Positions 15,816 through 24,924 are shown, counted from the first letter of the stretch. The stretch is DNA of 64,000 nucleotides from Mycobacterium stomatepiae (GCF_010731715.1 NZ_AP022587.1:3100001-3164000); one strand, 5' to 3'. Numbers and translations: made by a program. Notes: generated by a model from the letters alone, not told the origin.

Positions 15816-17327
15816 ATGACCGTGACTCCCCAGGAGGCCACCAGCCAGCCGCCGGCCGACGCCGGCTACTTCGACGTCGTCATCGTCGGCGCCGGCATCT
15901 CCGGGATCGGCGCGGCCTATCGGATCGCCGAACGCAATCCCCATATGACGTACGCGATCCTCGAGCGCCGTGAGCAGATTGGCGGCACCTGGGACCTGTT
16001 CCGGTATCCCGGCGTGCGCTCGGACAGCAGCATCTTCACGCTGTCTTTTCCCTTCGAGCCCTGGACCCGCAAGGAGGGCGTCGCCGACGGCGAGCACATC
16101 CGCGAGTACCTGACCGCCACCGCGCACAAGTACGGCATCGATCGCCACATCCAGTTCGACAGCTATGTCCGTTCCGCGGACTGGGATTCGTCCACCGACA
16201 CCTGGACGATCACCGTCGACCAAGGCGACGCCACCGCGACATACCGCAGCCGGTTCGTGTTCTTCGCCTCCGGCTACTACAACTACGACGAGGGCTACAC
16301 CCCGGAGTTCCCCAGCATCGAGCGGTTCGACGGCACCGTCGTGCATCCCCAGCACTGGCCGGAAGACCTCGACTACAGCGGCAAGAAGATCGTGGTGATC
16401 GGCAGCGGTGCCACCGCGGTGACCCTGCTCCCCTCCCTGGCGGAGCAGGCCGCGAAGGTGACGATGCTGCAGCGCTCTCCGACCTATCTGGTCTCGGCGT
16501 CGAAGTACCGAAAACTCGACGACGTCATTCGTGCCCTGCTACCCCGCAAGGCCTCTCACTTGGCCATCCGGACGTACAACGCCTTGACCGAGACGGTGTT
16601 CTTCTTCCTGTCGCGCAAGATGCCCGGCCTGATCAAGTCTCTGCTGCGGCGCAAGGCGATTGACAGCCTGCCCGACGGGTACGACGTCGACGTCCACTTC
16701 AAACCGCGATACAACCCGTGGGACCAGCGGATGTGCATGATCCCCGATGCCGACCTGTACAACTCGATCGCGGCAGGCCACGCCGACGTCGTCACCGATG
16801 AGATCGACCATTTCGACGCCACCGGTATCGCGCTGAAGTCCGGTGCACACCTCGACGCCGACATCTTCGTGACGGCCACCGGCCTGCAGCTGCAGGCACT
16901 CGGCGGGGCAGCGATCAGCCTGGACGGAGAAAAGGTCGATCACCGTGAGCGTTTCGTCTACAAGGCGCACATGCTCGAGGATGTGCCCAACCTGTTTTGG
17001 TGTGTGGGATACACCAACGCGTCCTGGACGCTGCGAGCCGATATTACGGCGCGTGCCACGGCAAAACTGATGGCGCACATGACTTCTCACGGATACACGC
17101 ACGCTTACCCGCACTTAGGCGATCAGCCCATGGCCGAGAAGCCGTCCTGGGACATCAACGCCGGATACGTGAAGCGCTCGGCGCATCAGCTGCCCAAGTC
17201 GGGCACCAAGCGGCCGTGGAATGTGCGCCAGAACTACCTCGCCGACGCCCTCGACTACCGGTTTGACCGCATCGAAGAGGCAATGAAATTCGGCCGCGTC
17301 GCCGATCGGGCACCGGTGGCGGGCTAG
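15816..17327 (+). CDS. Flavin-containing monooxygenase (Baeyer-Villiger type)
   Basis: A 503-residue NADPH- and FAD-dependent monooxygenase matching the H37Rv Rv0565c position. The FAD motif GAGISGIGAAYRI (near residue 25), the NADPH motif VIGSGATAV and the Baeyer-Villiger fingerprint FDGTVVHPQHWP are all visible. Such enzymes insert oxygen next to ketones or oxidise sulfur and nitrogen, and in mycobacteria relatives (EthA, and Rv0565c in some reports) activate thioamide prodrugs. ATG 15816 was preferred to ATG 15771 because GCGAGG precedes it. Its stop overlaps by 4 bases the converging protease gene. Confidence 0.92.
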   Translation: MTVTPQEATSQPPADAGYFDVVIVGAGISGIGAAYRIAERNPHMTYAILERREQIGGTWDLFRYPGVRSDSSIFTLSFPFEPWTRKEGVADGEHIREYLTATAHKYGIDRHIQFDSYVRSADWDSSTDTWTITVDQGDATATYRSRFVFFASGYYNYDEGYTPEFPSIERFDGTVVHPQHWPEDLDYSGKKIVVIGSGATAVTLLPSLAEQAAKVTMLQRSPTYLVSASKYRKLDDVIRALLPRKASHLAIRTYNALTETVFFFLSRKMPGLIKSLLRRKAIDSLPDGYDVDVHFKPRYNPWDQRMCMIPDADLYNSIAAGHADVVTDEIDHFDATGIALKSGAHLDADIFVTATGLQLQALGGAAISLDGEKVDHRERFVYKAHMLEDVPNLFWCVGYTNASWTLRADITARATAKLMAHMTSHGYTHAYPHLGDQPMAEKPSWDINAGYVKRSAHQLPKSGTKRPWNVRQNYLADALDYRFDRIEEAMKFGRVADRAPVAG

Positions 17328-18802
17328 GCCGAATCCTCGCTCAAGGGCTTGAGCGTCACGACATTTTGACCTGATTCGCGTGCCGGCTCCCGAAGAGCTA
17401 TGTGCTTGCCGCAGTTGGGACAGAACTTTTCCGCGGGGTGGTGCTCCGCGCCGCAATTGGCACAATAATGCGGCTCGATCTCCACGTAAGCAGGTTCGAC
17501 GGCAACGCCGCTGACGGGCTCCAGCGGGCCCGAGATTTCGGCCGCACCCAGACGCTGCCGACGACTCTTGAGCACCATGAACGCCACCCAGCCGCCGACG
17601 ACGAGCACCATCAGGCTCCCGCTTACGATGTACCACAACAGGTTTGAGTTATGGAACACTGAGACGTCACCGTACTGCTGCCGAAGATTCCCAGCACTCG
17701 TCTTCAGCTCGGCCAGTCCGGGATAGTCCGGCGACAACGCCGCCGCCTGGTCGAAGTTCTTGATCGCGTCGCTGTAATGGCCGGAGTAGTAGCTAGTGAG
17801 GCCGTTGCGGTAGTACAAGTCGGCGGGACCGAGCATCGGCTTCACAGCCTTACCGGCGAGCATCACCGCGAGACGATCCGCCGGCGTGATGAAGTTGAAC
17901 GGTTGTGGCTCGCCAGCGGGAGCGAAGCTGTTCACCCCGACCACATTGCCGTCGATAGCGACCGTCGGGCCGCCGCTCATGCCTTCCGAAATCGCGGCGT
18001 CGATCTCATACTCCGGCATGGTCCGGATGGTCGCCTTCTTGTTCACCTTGCCGCTCTTGTTCGTTGGATCCAACGAGGGGCCGGTAACCCGTTGGGTGGT
18101 TTCCGGGAAACCCACCGCGAGAACCGATGTGCCGATGCTGACATCGGCGTCGCCAGCCAGCACCGACGACGGCATGTTGTGCTGTTCGACCTTCAGCAAG
18201 GCGACGTCACCCTTGCTCAGCGGTCGGAAATCCACCACGTTGGCAGGCAACTTGCCGGCGAGCTTGGTACCCGTGCCGTAGAGCACCGTGAGACCGACCT
18301 CGGGCCCCCGGTCGGGGCTGTCGCCCTCGATCCGCGCGCTCTTGCGAAGATAATCCGCCGTTGCGGCGGGGTCCTGGCCGGTGGACGCTTCCGGGAACTG
18401 AGCGATATAGGCGCTCGCGGCGCTCTTGGCGATGGCGTCTTTCGCGGTCTCCGGATCAACACAGTGCCCCGCGGTCGCGACCCAACCATCGGGGTTGACC
18501 ACGAAACCGGTGCACGACCAGGTGGCATCGAAGGGAAGATCCAAGCCCGGTCCAAATTCAGACAGCAGCTGCCCGTCGGGCAGCCGCACATGGCCTGACG
18601 CTTGGGCGGCGAGATAGACGACGGCTGGCCGTATCAGAGCCGCCGCCCTCTCCTCGGGGTTGGCTTGGGGCCGGCCGCCATCGGCGACCGCGACGCCCGG
18701 CGCGCCAACCAATGCGACCACACCGGCTGTTAGCGCCAAGGCGAACGCTCGGCCGCTGCGAGGGACAGACCTATTTCCCGCCCGGCTCACTCGTCGGGAC
18801 AT
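17324..18802 (-). CDS. Secreted trypsin-like protease with TPR, TM anchor and C-terminal zinc ribbon
   Basis: A 492-residue modular protein. A signal peptide (AFALALTAGVVALVGAPGVAVA, about 19-40) is followed by a trypsin-like domain with His113 in ATAGHCVD, Asp199 in KGDVALLKV and Ser276 in SEGMSGGPTV, then a TPR-like stretch (about 328-362), one membrane helix (about 388-411) and a cytoplasmic ribbon CANC/CPNC (447-464). ATG 18802 has GAGGAGG upstream. The design puts the protease outside and a metal-binding tail inside, suggesting a transmembrane quality-control or signalling role. It is not present at this place in H37Rv. It converges on the monooxygenase gene. Confidence 0.85.
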   Translation of the reverse strand: MSRRVSRAGNRSVPRSGRAFALALTAGVVALVGAPGVAVADGGRPQANPEERAAALIRPAVVYLAAQASGHVRLPDGQLLSEFGPGLDLPFDATWSCTGFVVNPDGWVATAGHCVDPETAKDAIAKSAASAYIAQFPEASTGQDPAATADYLRKSARIEGDSPDRGPEVGLTVLYGTGTKLAGKLPANVVDFRPLSKGDVALLKVEQHNMPSSVLAGDADVSIGTSVLAVGFPETTQRVTGPSLDPTNKSGKVNKKATIRTMPEYEIDAAISEGMSGGPTVAIDGNVVGVNSFAPAGEPQPFNFITPADRLAVMLAGKAVKPMLGPADLYYRNGLTSYYSGHYSDAIKNFDQAAALSPDYPGLAELKTSAGNLRQQYGDVSVFHNSNLLWYIVSGSLMVLVVGGWVAFMVLKSRRQRLGAAEISGPLEPVSGVAVEPAYVEIEPHYCANCGAEHHPAEKFCPNCGKHIALREPARESGQNVVTLKPLSEDSA

Positions 18803-18981
18803 GATTCCTCCTCGATGAAGCGCTGACCTTGACGATCCGGTGCCAAGGGGGTGATCGGGTAGGGACCGAAGTCCCAACCTCCGGGGTCGTTGGTTCGGAC
18901 TTCGTCTCGGGCACCCATCTGCCCGGGCGGCGTCATCGGCGCGGCGGGTTTCCCTTTCGCGGCAGTCGGAGCCGGACCCAC
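18787..18981 (-). CDS. Small ORF overlapping the protease start
   Basis: A 64-residue ORF (from GTG 18981; ATG 18936 is possible) whose stop lies 16 bases inside the protease gene, a layout typical of translational coupling. The sequence GGWDFGPYPITPLAPDRQGQ is not low-complexity and reads like real protein, and the protease Shine-Dalgarno falls inside it. I do not recognise it. It could be an intact small protein or the remnant of a longer gene that once preceded the protease. Confidence 0.4.
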   Translation of the reverse strand: MGPAPTAAKGKPAAPMTPPGQMGARDEVRTNDPGGWDFGPYPITPLAPDRQGQRFIEEESCPDE

Positions 18982-19031
18982 TCCGAGTGAACTGCTACTA
19001 AATGTGAGGTTTCAGCAATACGCTGAGCTTC

Positions 19032-20057
19032 ATGGCAGGCGAGAAGCGCGAACCCAAAGTCGTTGTCCTTGGCGGTGGTTCCTGGGGAACCACCGTGGCG
19101 TCCATCTGCGCACGCCGAGGGCCGACGCTGCAGTGGGTGCGCTCGGAAGAGACCGCCAAGGACATCAACGAAAATCACCGCAATTCCCGCTACCTCGGCG
19201 ACGACGTGGAACTGAGCGACACGCTGCGCGCCACCAACGATTTCGCGGAGGCCGCCAACTGCGCCGACGTCCTCATCATGGGTGTCCCGTCGCACGGGTT
19301 CCGTGGCGTGCTCACCGAACTCGGCAAGGAATTGCGGCCCTGGGTGCCGGTGGTATCGCTGGTCAAAGGGCTCGAGCAGGGCACCAACATGCGGACGTCG
19401 CAGATCATCGAGGAGGTGCTGCCCGGTCATCCGGCGGGCATCCTGGCGGGACCGAACATTGCGCGCGAGGTGGGCGAGGGCTACGCCGCGGCGGCCGTGC
19501 TGGCGATGCCCGACCAACATCTGGCCACCCGGCTTGCAGCGTTGTTCCGCACCCGGCGCTTCCGCGTGTACACCAGCGACGACGTCGTCGGTGTCGAGAT
19601 GGCCGGAGCGCTGAAGAACGTCTACGCGATTGCCGTTGGGATGGGTTACTCGCTGGGTATCGGCGAGAACACGCGTGCGCTCGTCATCGCGCGGGCGCTG
19701 CGCGAGATGACGAAGCTGGGCGTGGCGTTAGGCGGAGACCCGGACACCTTCCCCGGACTGGCCGGCCTCGGCGATCTGATCGTCACGTGTACCAGCCAGC
19801 GCAGCCGTAACCGCCATGTCGGCGAACAACTCGGCTCGGGCAAGCCGATCGACGAGATCATCGCATCGATGAACCAGGTCGCCGAGGGCGTGAAGGCCGC
19901 CAGCGTGATCATGGAGTTCGCCAACGAGTTCGGGCTGAGCATGCCGATCGCCCGCGAAGTCGACGGCGTGATCAACCACGGCTCGACGGTCGAACAGGCC
20001 TACAGCGGCCTGATCGCCGAGGTCCCGGGACACGAGGTGCACGGCTCAGGGTTCTAG
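19032..20057 (+). CDS. gpsA: Glycerol-3-phosphate dehydrogenase [NAD(P)+]
   Basis: A 341-residue cytoplasmic enzyme that reduces dihydroxyacetone phosphate to sn-glycerol-3-phosphate for phospholipid synthesis. The Rossmann motif LGGGSWGTTVA is near residue 13, and the catalytic Lys lies in GALKNVYAIAVGMGYSLGIGENTRA. The conserved GLAGLGDLIVTCTS and the C-terminal substrate region are complete. It corresponds to GpdA1 (Rv0564c) in H37Rv. It is divergent from the small ORF and protease. Confidence 0.95.
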   Translation: MAGEKREPKVVVLGGGSWGTTVASICARRGPTLQWVRSEETAKDINENHRNSRYLGDDVELSDTLRATNDFAEAANCADVLIMGVPSHGFRGVLTELGKELRPWVPVVSLVKGLEQGTNMRTSQIIEEVLPGHPAGILAGPNIAREVGEGYAAAAVLAMPDQHLATRLAALFRTRRFRVYTSDDVVGVEMAGALKNVYAIAVGMGYSLGIGENTRALVIARALREMTKLGVALGGDPDTFPGLAGLGDLIVTCTSQRSRNRHVGEQLGSGKPIDEIIASMNQVAEGVKAASVIMEFANEFGLSMPIAREVDGVINHGSTVEQAYSGLIAEVPGHEVHGSGF

Positions 20058-20073
20058 TCGAGCCCGAAAAGCC

Positions 20074-20301
20074 CTAGGCCGCTGGGCAATTCGTTCGTTG
20101 ATCGACGGTCTTGGTGATCGCGTCATGCGCGGTTGCGGCTCGTTCTTGCAGGAATGGCAACTCGAGACAGACGCCGACGTACTCGTCGTAGTTCACGCAA
20201 GAACTGGTAGCACGGGCGCTATCGATTTCGGCAGTCACGCCTGGGGAGAACGGTAGTCGGGGCTTCGGACCATGCGGCTGTTTTCGAATGCGATAGCGCA
20301 T
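20074..20301 (-). CDS. Short HicB-like antitoxin-fold protein or remnant
   Basis: A 75-residue ORF, ATG 20301 to TAG 20074. The middle, NYDEYVGVCLELPFLQERAATAHDAI, follows the HicB pattern (acidic-Y-V-x-x-C-x-E-L-P-x-L ... A-T-x-x-x-A-I). No helix-turn-helix tail and no HicA toxin gene are adjacent, so it may be an orphan or a decayed half of a toxin-antitoxin pair. It starts 24 bases after the msrB stop on the same strand and lacks a clear Shine-Dalgarno. The family call is a weak pattern match. Confidence 0.4.
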   Translation of the reverse strand: MRYRIRKQPHGPKPRLPFSPGVTAEIDSARATSSCVNYDEYVGVCLELPFLQERAATAHDAITKTVDQRTNCPAA

Positions 20302-20324
20302 GCGATATCGGAACCGAGAACGCG

Positions 20325-20849
20325 CTAGGCAGGTCGGAAGCGGAGCGCCACACCGTTCATGCAGTAACGCAGGCCGGTCGGTTCGGGGCCATCGTTGAAG
20401 ACGTGGCCGAGGTGCCCGCCGCACCGGCTGCAGAGTACTTCGGTGCGTGCCATGCCCGCCGTGTTGTCCGGCCGCTCGAGCACGGCGTTGCTCAGGGCTT
20501 TCCAAAAACTCGGCCAGCCCGTACCGCTGTCGAACTTGGTGGCCGACGAGAAGAGGTCCTGCCCACAGCCCGCACATCCGAAGATCCCAGTGCGGTGCTC
20601 ATCGTTAAGCGCGCTGCTGTGGGGCATCTCGGTGGCCGCCGTGCGCAGCACCGCGTACTGCTGCGGGCTCAGAAGCTGCCGCCATTCGGCGTCGGTATGG
20701 GTGACCTCGAATGCGTTGGTCGGGTGTGGCGCACCGGCCGCCCGCGGGACACCCAGTGCGCCACACCCGACCAACGCACCGAAAGCCGCAGTGCCGAGCA
20801 GGATGCGCCGGCGAGCCAGGTCCCGCCGCGGTGACGTCGGAGCGGTCAT
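20325..20849 (-). CDS. msrB: Exported methionine-R-sulfoxide reductase
   Basis: A 174-residue MsrB, which reduces methionine-R-sulfoxide in proteins. The zinc Cys pairs are CAGC (92-95) and CSRC (140-143); the catalytic Cys163 lies in RYCMNGVALRF; GTGWPSFW is the substrate region. The first 40 residues form an export signal with twin arginines (RRDLARRRILLG) and a lipobox LVG-C (Cys29), so it probably acts outside the membrane as a lipoprotein. This differs from the usual cytoplasmic mycobacterial MsrB. ATG 20861 is an alternative start. A perfect 23-bp inverted repeat spans the end of the signal region. H37Rv has no gene here. Confidence 0.88.
   Translation of the reverse strand: MTAPTSPRRDLARRRILLGTAAFGALVGCGALGVPRAAGAPHPTNAFEVTHTDAEWRQLLSPQQYAVLRTAATEMPHSSALNDEHRTGIFGCAGCGQDLFSSATKFDSGTGWPSFWKALSNAVLERPDNTAGMARTEVLCSRCGGHLGHVFNDGPEPTGLRYCMNGVALRFRPA
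20712..20778. repeat. Perfect 23-bp inverted repeat inside msrB
   Basis: Bases 20712-20734 and 20756-20778 are exact inverse copies (23 of 23) with a 21-base GC-rich spacer. The arms encode residues about 24-31 (including the lipobox Cys) and 39-46 (the linker before the mature domain). In msrB mRNA this would be a very stable hairpin early in the coding sequence. No flanking target duplication or known repeat family was recognised. Confidence 0.9.
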
Positions 20850-20870
20850 GCTCGCCAGCATAGGCCGACG

Positions 20871-21731
20871 TCAGCCGCGCGCCATCGCCTCCAGCCGGCG
20901 GATGCGGTCCTCGATCGGCGGGTGTGTCGAGAACATCGAGCCGATGCGCTCACCGGCGCGGAACGGGTTGGCGATCATCAGGTGCGCCTGACTGGCCAGC
21001 TGCGGCTCGGGCGGCAACGGTGCCGCCTGCACGCCGCCGGAAATCTTGCGCAGGGCGGACGCCAACGCCAGCGGGTCGCCGGTCAATACCGCGCCCGACT
21101 CGTCGGCCTGGTACTCCCGGGATCGCGACACCGCCAGCTTGACCACCGTGGCCGCGATCGGCCCCAGCAGCGAAACCAGCAGCAGCGCAAAGGGATTCTC
21201 GCCATCGCGGTTGCCGCCGAGCAGGCCCGCCCACATCGCCATGTTGGCCAGCGCGGTGATCACACCGGCCAGCGCACCGGCCACACACGAGATGAGGATG
21301 TCGCGGTTGTAGACGTGTGAGAGCTCATGGCCCAGCACGGCGCGCAGTTCGCGCTCGTTGAGGATGTCCAGGATGCCGGTGGTGCAACACACCGCGGCGT
21401 TGCGCGGGTTGCGTCCGGTGGCGAAGGCGTTGGGGGCGTTGGTGTCACTGATGTACAGCCGCGGGATCGGCTGGTGCGCGGCGGTGGCCAACTCGCGCAC
21501 GATCCGATAAATCACCGGCGCCTGAAGTTCGGAGACCGGCTGGGCGTGCATCGCGCGCAGCGCCAGCTTGTCGCTGTTGTAGTAGGTGTAGACATTCATG
21601 CCGATCGCGAACATCACCGCCAGGAACATCGCCATCCTGCCGAACAGCGATCCGACGAACACGATCATTGCGGACATACCGGCCAACAACAGGAAGGTCT
21701 TGAGCCTGTTGGCGTGCGGATGCCAGGTCAT
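20871..21731 (-). CDS. htpX: HtpX membrane zinc protease
   Basis: A 286-residue M48 metalloprotease that degrades damaged membrane proteins under envelope stress. It has two N-terminal membrane helices ([38 protein letters not shown]), the zinc motif HELSH (135-139), a further hydrophobic pair and the third ligand region [14 protein letters not shown] 21731 follows GAGGAGG; the ATG at 21746 is less likely. It matches Rv0563 in H37Rv. A SigE-like promoter lies upstream, consistent with stress control. Confidence 0.95.
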   Translation of the reverse strand: MTWHPHANRLKTFLLLAGMSAMIVFVGSLFGRMAMFLAVMFAIGMNVYTYYNSDKLALRAMHAQPVSELQAPVIYRIVRELATAAHQPIPRLYISDTNAPNAFATGRNPRNAAVCCTTGILDILNERELRAVLGHELSHVYNRDILISCVAGALAGVITALANMAMWAGLLGGNRDGENPFALLLVSLLGPIAATVVKLAVSRSREYQADESGAVLTGDPLALASALRKISGGVQAAPLPPEPQLASQAHLMIANPFRAGERIGSMFSTHPPIEDRIRRLEAMARG

Positions 21732-21783
21732 CGCCGTCCTCCTCAAAAGGACCCAGAGTTCATTGCTTGACTGTTGTCAATTG

Positions 21784-21810
21784 AACGCCCCGGATGACCG
21801 TCCGGGTTCC
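21784..21810 (-). promoter_or_regulatory. SigE/SigH-like promoter of htpX with a hairpin between the boxes
   Basis: On the minus strand GGAACC (21805-21810) is followed after 18 bases by GTT (21784-21786), the ECF sigma pattern GGAAC-N18-GTT. M. tuberculosis htpX is reported as SigE-dependent, which fits. The spacer contains the inverted repeat CCCGGA/TCCGGG (21789-21806), which might also act as a terminator for the upstream polyprenyl synthase gene. Confidence 0.5.
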
Positions 21811-21818
21811 ATGACCCG

Positions 21819-22826
21819 CTAGCCGTGCCGGCTGATCGTGTAGTCGACCAATGTCTCCAGCGCGCGACGGCCGGCGACGTCGGGCAAAAATCCCAGCTCA
21901 TCGCGGGCTTTGGCGGCGTATTGCGCCAGGACCTCCTTGGCCTGGGCCATTCCCGGCGATGCCCGCAACAGCCGCAGCGCCTCGGACACCGCGTCGTCGT
22001 CTTCGACGGGACCGGCCAGCAGCTCGCGCAGCCGATCGCCGTCGGGCCCGGGCTGCTGCAGCGCAAAGACCATCGGCAGGGTGTGCACACCTTCGCGGAT
22101 ATCGGTCCCGGGCAACTTGCCCGATTCGTGCGAGTCGCTGTCGATGTCGATGATGTCGTCCGAGATCTGAAACGCCGTCCCCACGATGCCGCCGAGCCGG
22201 CTCAGCCGGGCGACCTGATCGTCGTCGGCCCCGGAGAACATCGCGCCGAACTGACCGGCCGCGGCGATCAGGCAGCCCGTCTTCTCGTACACCACCTTCA
22301 GATAGTGCTCGATCGGATCGGCGCCCTCCACGAAACCCCGGGTTTCGCGCATCTGACCGGTCACCAGCTGGGCGAACGTTTCCGCGATGAACCGCACCGC
22401 GTCCGGCCCCAGCCGTGACACCAGCCGCGACGCCGTCGCGAACAGGTAGTCGCCGGCCAGGATCGCGACGTTGTTGCTCCAGCGCACATTCGCGGTCTGT
22501 GCGCCGCGGCGGACCTCGGCCTCGTCCATCACGTCGTCGTGGTAGAGCGTGGCCAGGTGCACCAGCTCGATGACCGCCCCGGCGATCGTCACCTCATCCG
22601 CGTCCGGGCTCGGCCCGATCTGCGCCGACAGCACGGTGAACAACGGCCGGAACCGCTTGCCGCCAGCCTTGAACAGATGGGTCAACGAGTCCGTCATGAT
22701 CTCGTCGGCGCTGCGCAATTCGACGTCCATGAGCTGCTCGACCTTCGCGACGCCGTCGCGCACCGTCGTGGCGAACGCGGCGTCGCCAAAGTCGATGCCC
22801 GCCACCACCGTCGCCGGAGTATTCAC
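21819..22826 (-). CDS. grcC1: Polyprenyl (heptaprenyl-type) diphosphate synthase
   Basis: A 335-residue trans-polyprenyl synthase that builds the isoprenoid tail for menaquinone. The first Asp-rich motif is YHDDVMDEAEVRRG (after HLATLYHDD) and the second is QISDDIIDID; GGKRFRPLF is the IPP-binding site. The sequence aligns end to end with H37Rv Rv0562, which fixes the start at GTG 22826 (VNTPATVV). A 30-base upstream duplication creates a second in-frame GTG. It is divergent from menJ by about 50 bases. Confidence 0.93.
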   Translation of the reverse strand: MNTPATVVAGIDFGDAAFATTVRDGVAKVEQLMDVELRSADEIMTDSLTHLFKAGGKRFRPLFTVLSAQIGPSPDADEVTIAGAVIELVHLATLYHDDVMDEAEVRRGAQTANVRWSNNVAILAGDYLFATASRLVSRLGPDAVRFIAETFAQLVTGQMRETRGFVEGADPIEHYLKVVYEKTGCLIAAAGQFGAMFSGADDDQVARLSRLGGIVGTAFQISDDIIDIDSDSHESGKLPGTDIREGVHTLPMVFALQQPGPDGDRLRELLAGPVEDDDAVSEALRLLRASPGMAQAKEVLAQYAAKARDELGFLPDVAGRRALETLVDYTISRHG

Positions 22827-22863
22827 CCGACCATCCCTATTCGCCGGAGTACTCACGCGACCA
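22811..22863. repeat. 30-base tandem duplication in the grcC1/menJ divergent gap
   Basis: TCGCCGGAGTATTCACCCGA (22811-22830) recurs as TCGCCGGAGTACTCACGCGA (22841-22860), followed in both cases by CCA. The period is 30 bases with two mismatches in 23. Each copy carries a GTG (minus strand) followed by codons for (N/S)TPA, so the grcC1 start is duplicated in frame. It covers most of the divergent promoter region. Confidence 0.75.
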
Positions 22864-22877
22864 ACATACTGGGGGGC

Positions 22878-24107
22878 GTGGACACGAAGGCCTCCGGAGC
22901 CGAAGTCGTGGTCGTGGGTGCCGGACCCGCCGGTTCGGCGGCGGCCTCCTGGGCCGCTCGCGCCGGCCGCGATGTACTCGTGGTCGACTCCGCCGCCTTT
23001 CCCCGCGACAAGCCGTGCGGCGACGGGCTGACGCCGCGCGCGGTCGCCGAGTGCGAGCGCCTCGGCCTGGGCGACTGGCTGAATACCCGCATCCGGCATC
23101 GGGGTCTGCGGATGAGCGGGTTCGGCGGCGAGGTCGAAGTGAATTGGCCCGGCCCGTCGTTCCCGTCGACCGGCAGCGCGGTGGCCCGCCTCGAGCTGGA
23201 TGACCGGATCCGCAAGGTCGCCGAGGAGTCCGGAGCGCGGATGCTACTCGGTACCAAAGCCGTTGGCGTGCAACATGACTCGTCTCGACGAGTCACCTCG
23301 CTATTGCTGGCCGACGGCACCGAACTGGGCTGCCGCCAACTGATCGTCGCCGACGGCGCCCGCTCCACACTGGGCCGCAAGCTCGGGCGGCGCTGGCATC
23401 AGGAGACGGTGTACGGCGTCGCGGCCCGCGGCTACCTGACCACCCCGCGTAGCGAAGACCCCTGGCTGACATCGCATCTCGAGCTGCGCTCGCCCGACGG
23501 CGCCGTGTTGCCCGGGTATGGCTGGATCTTCCCGCTGGGCAACGGCGAGGTGAACATCGGTGTCGGCGCGTTGTCGACCTCCAAGCGGCCGGCCGAGCTG
23601 TCGCTGCGGCCGCTGATCTCCTACTACACCGATCTGCGCCGCGACGAGTGGGGCTTTACCGGCGAGCCACGCGCAATCTCGTCGGCCCTGCTGCCGATGG
23701 GCGGCGCGGTCTCCGGGGTGGCCGGGCCGAACTGGATGCTGATCGGCGACGCCGCGGCCTGCGTGAACCCGCTCAACGGCGAGGGCATCGACTACGGACT
23801 AGAGACCGGCCGGCTGGCCGCCGAGCTGTTGGACTCGGACGACATGTCCAAAGTGTGGCCGTCGCTGTTGTCCGACCACTACGGTCGCGGATTCTCGGTC
23901 GCACGACGGCTGGCGCTGCTGCTGACCTTCCAGCGGTTCCTGCCCGCCACTGGCCCCCTCGCGATGCGCTCGACCACGCTGATGACCATCGCCGTGCGGG
24001 TGATGGCCAACCTGGTCACCGACGACGACGCCGACTGGGTGGCACGAGCGTGGCGCGGCGGCGGGCGGTTCTCCCGGCTCCTCGATCGTCGAACACCGTT
24101 CAGCTGA
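22878..24107 (+). CDS. menJ: Menaquinone beta-isoprene reductase
   Basis: A 409-residue FAD-dependent geranylgeranyl-reductase-family enzyme. MenJ (Rv0561c) saturates the second isoprene unit of menaquinone-9. Visible are the FAD motif VVGAGPAGSAAASWAARAG, the conserved FPRDKPCGDGLTPRA, and the GD motif MLIGDAAACVNPLNGEGIDYGLE. GTG 22878 matches the length of the H37Rv protein. CATACT (22865-22870) lies 7 bases upstream, so the mRNA may be leaderless. The next gene is the Rv0560c-like methyltransferase. Confidence 0.93.
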   Translation: MDTKASGAEVVVVGAGPAGSAAASWAARAGRDVLVVDSAAFPRDKPCGDGLTPRAVAECERLGLGDWLNTRIRHRGLRMSGFGGEVEVNWPGPSFPSTGSAVARLELDDRIRKVAEESGARMLLGTKAVGVQHDSSRRVTSLLLADGTELGCRQLIVADGARSTLGRKLGRRWHQETVYGVAARGYLTTPRSEDPWLTSHLELRSPDGAVLPGYGWIFPLGNGEVNIGVGALSTSKRPAELSLRPLISYYTDLRRDEWGFTGEPRAISSALLPMGGAVSGVAGPNWMLIGDAAACVNPLNGEGIDYGLETGRLAAELLDSDDMSKVWPSLLSDHYGRGFSVARRLALLLTFQRFLPATGPLAMRSTTLMTIAVRVMANLVTDDDADWVARAWRGGGRFSRLLDRRTPFS

Positions 24108-24143
24108 ACCAACTTTTTCGCACGGTCAATTCGACGCGTCCTC

Positions 24144-24882
<739 letters not shown>

Positions 24883-24911
24883 TCGGCCGTGAGCGAGTCG
24901 TTATCGCGGTG

Positions 24912-24917
24912 TATAAT
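24912..24917 (+). promoter_or_regulatory. Consensus -10 for a leaderless DUF732 gene
   Basis: A perfect TATAAT lies 7 bases before ATG 24925, so transcription would start at or next to the start codon. It overlaps no coding sequence, the previous gene having ended at 24882. There is no purine-rich ribosome site, which agrees with leaderless initiation. Confidence 0.6.
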
Positions 24918-24924
24918 CCGGCTA

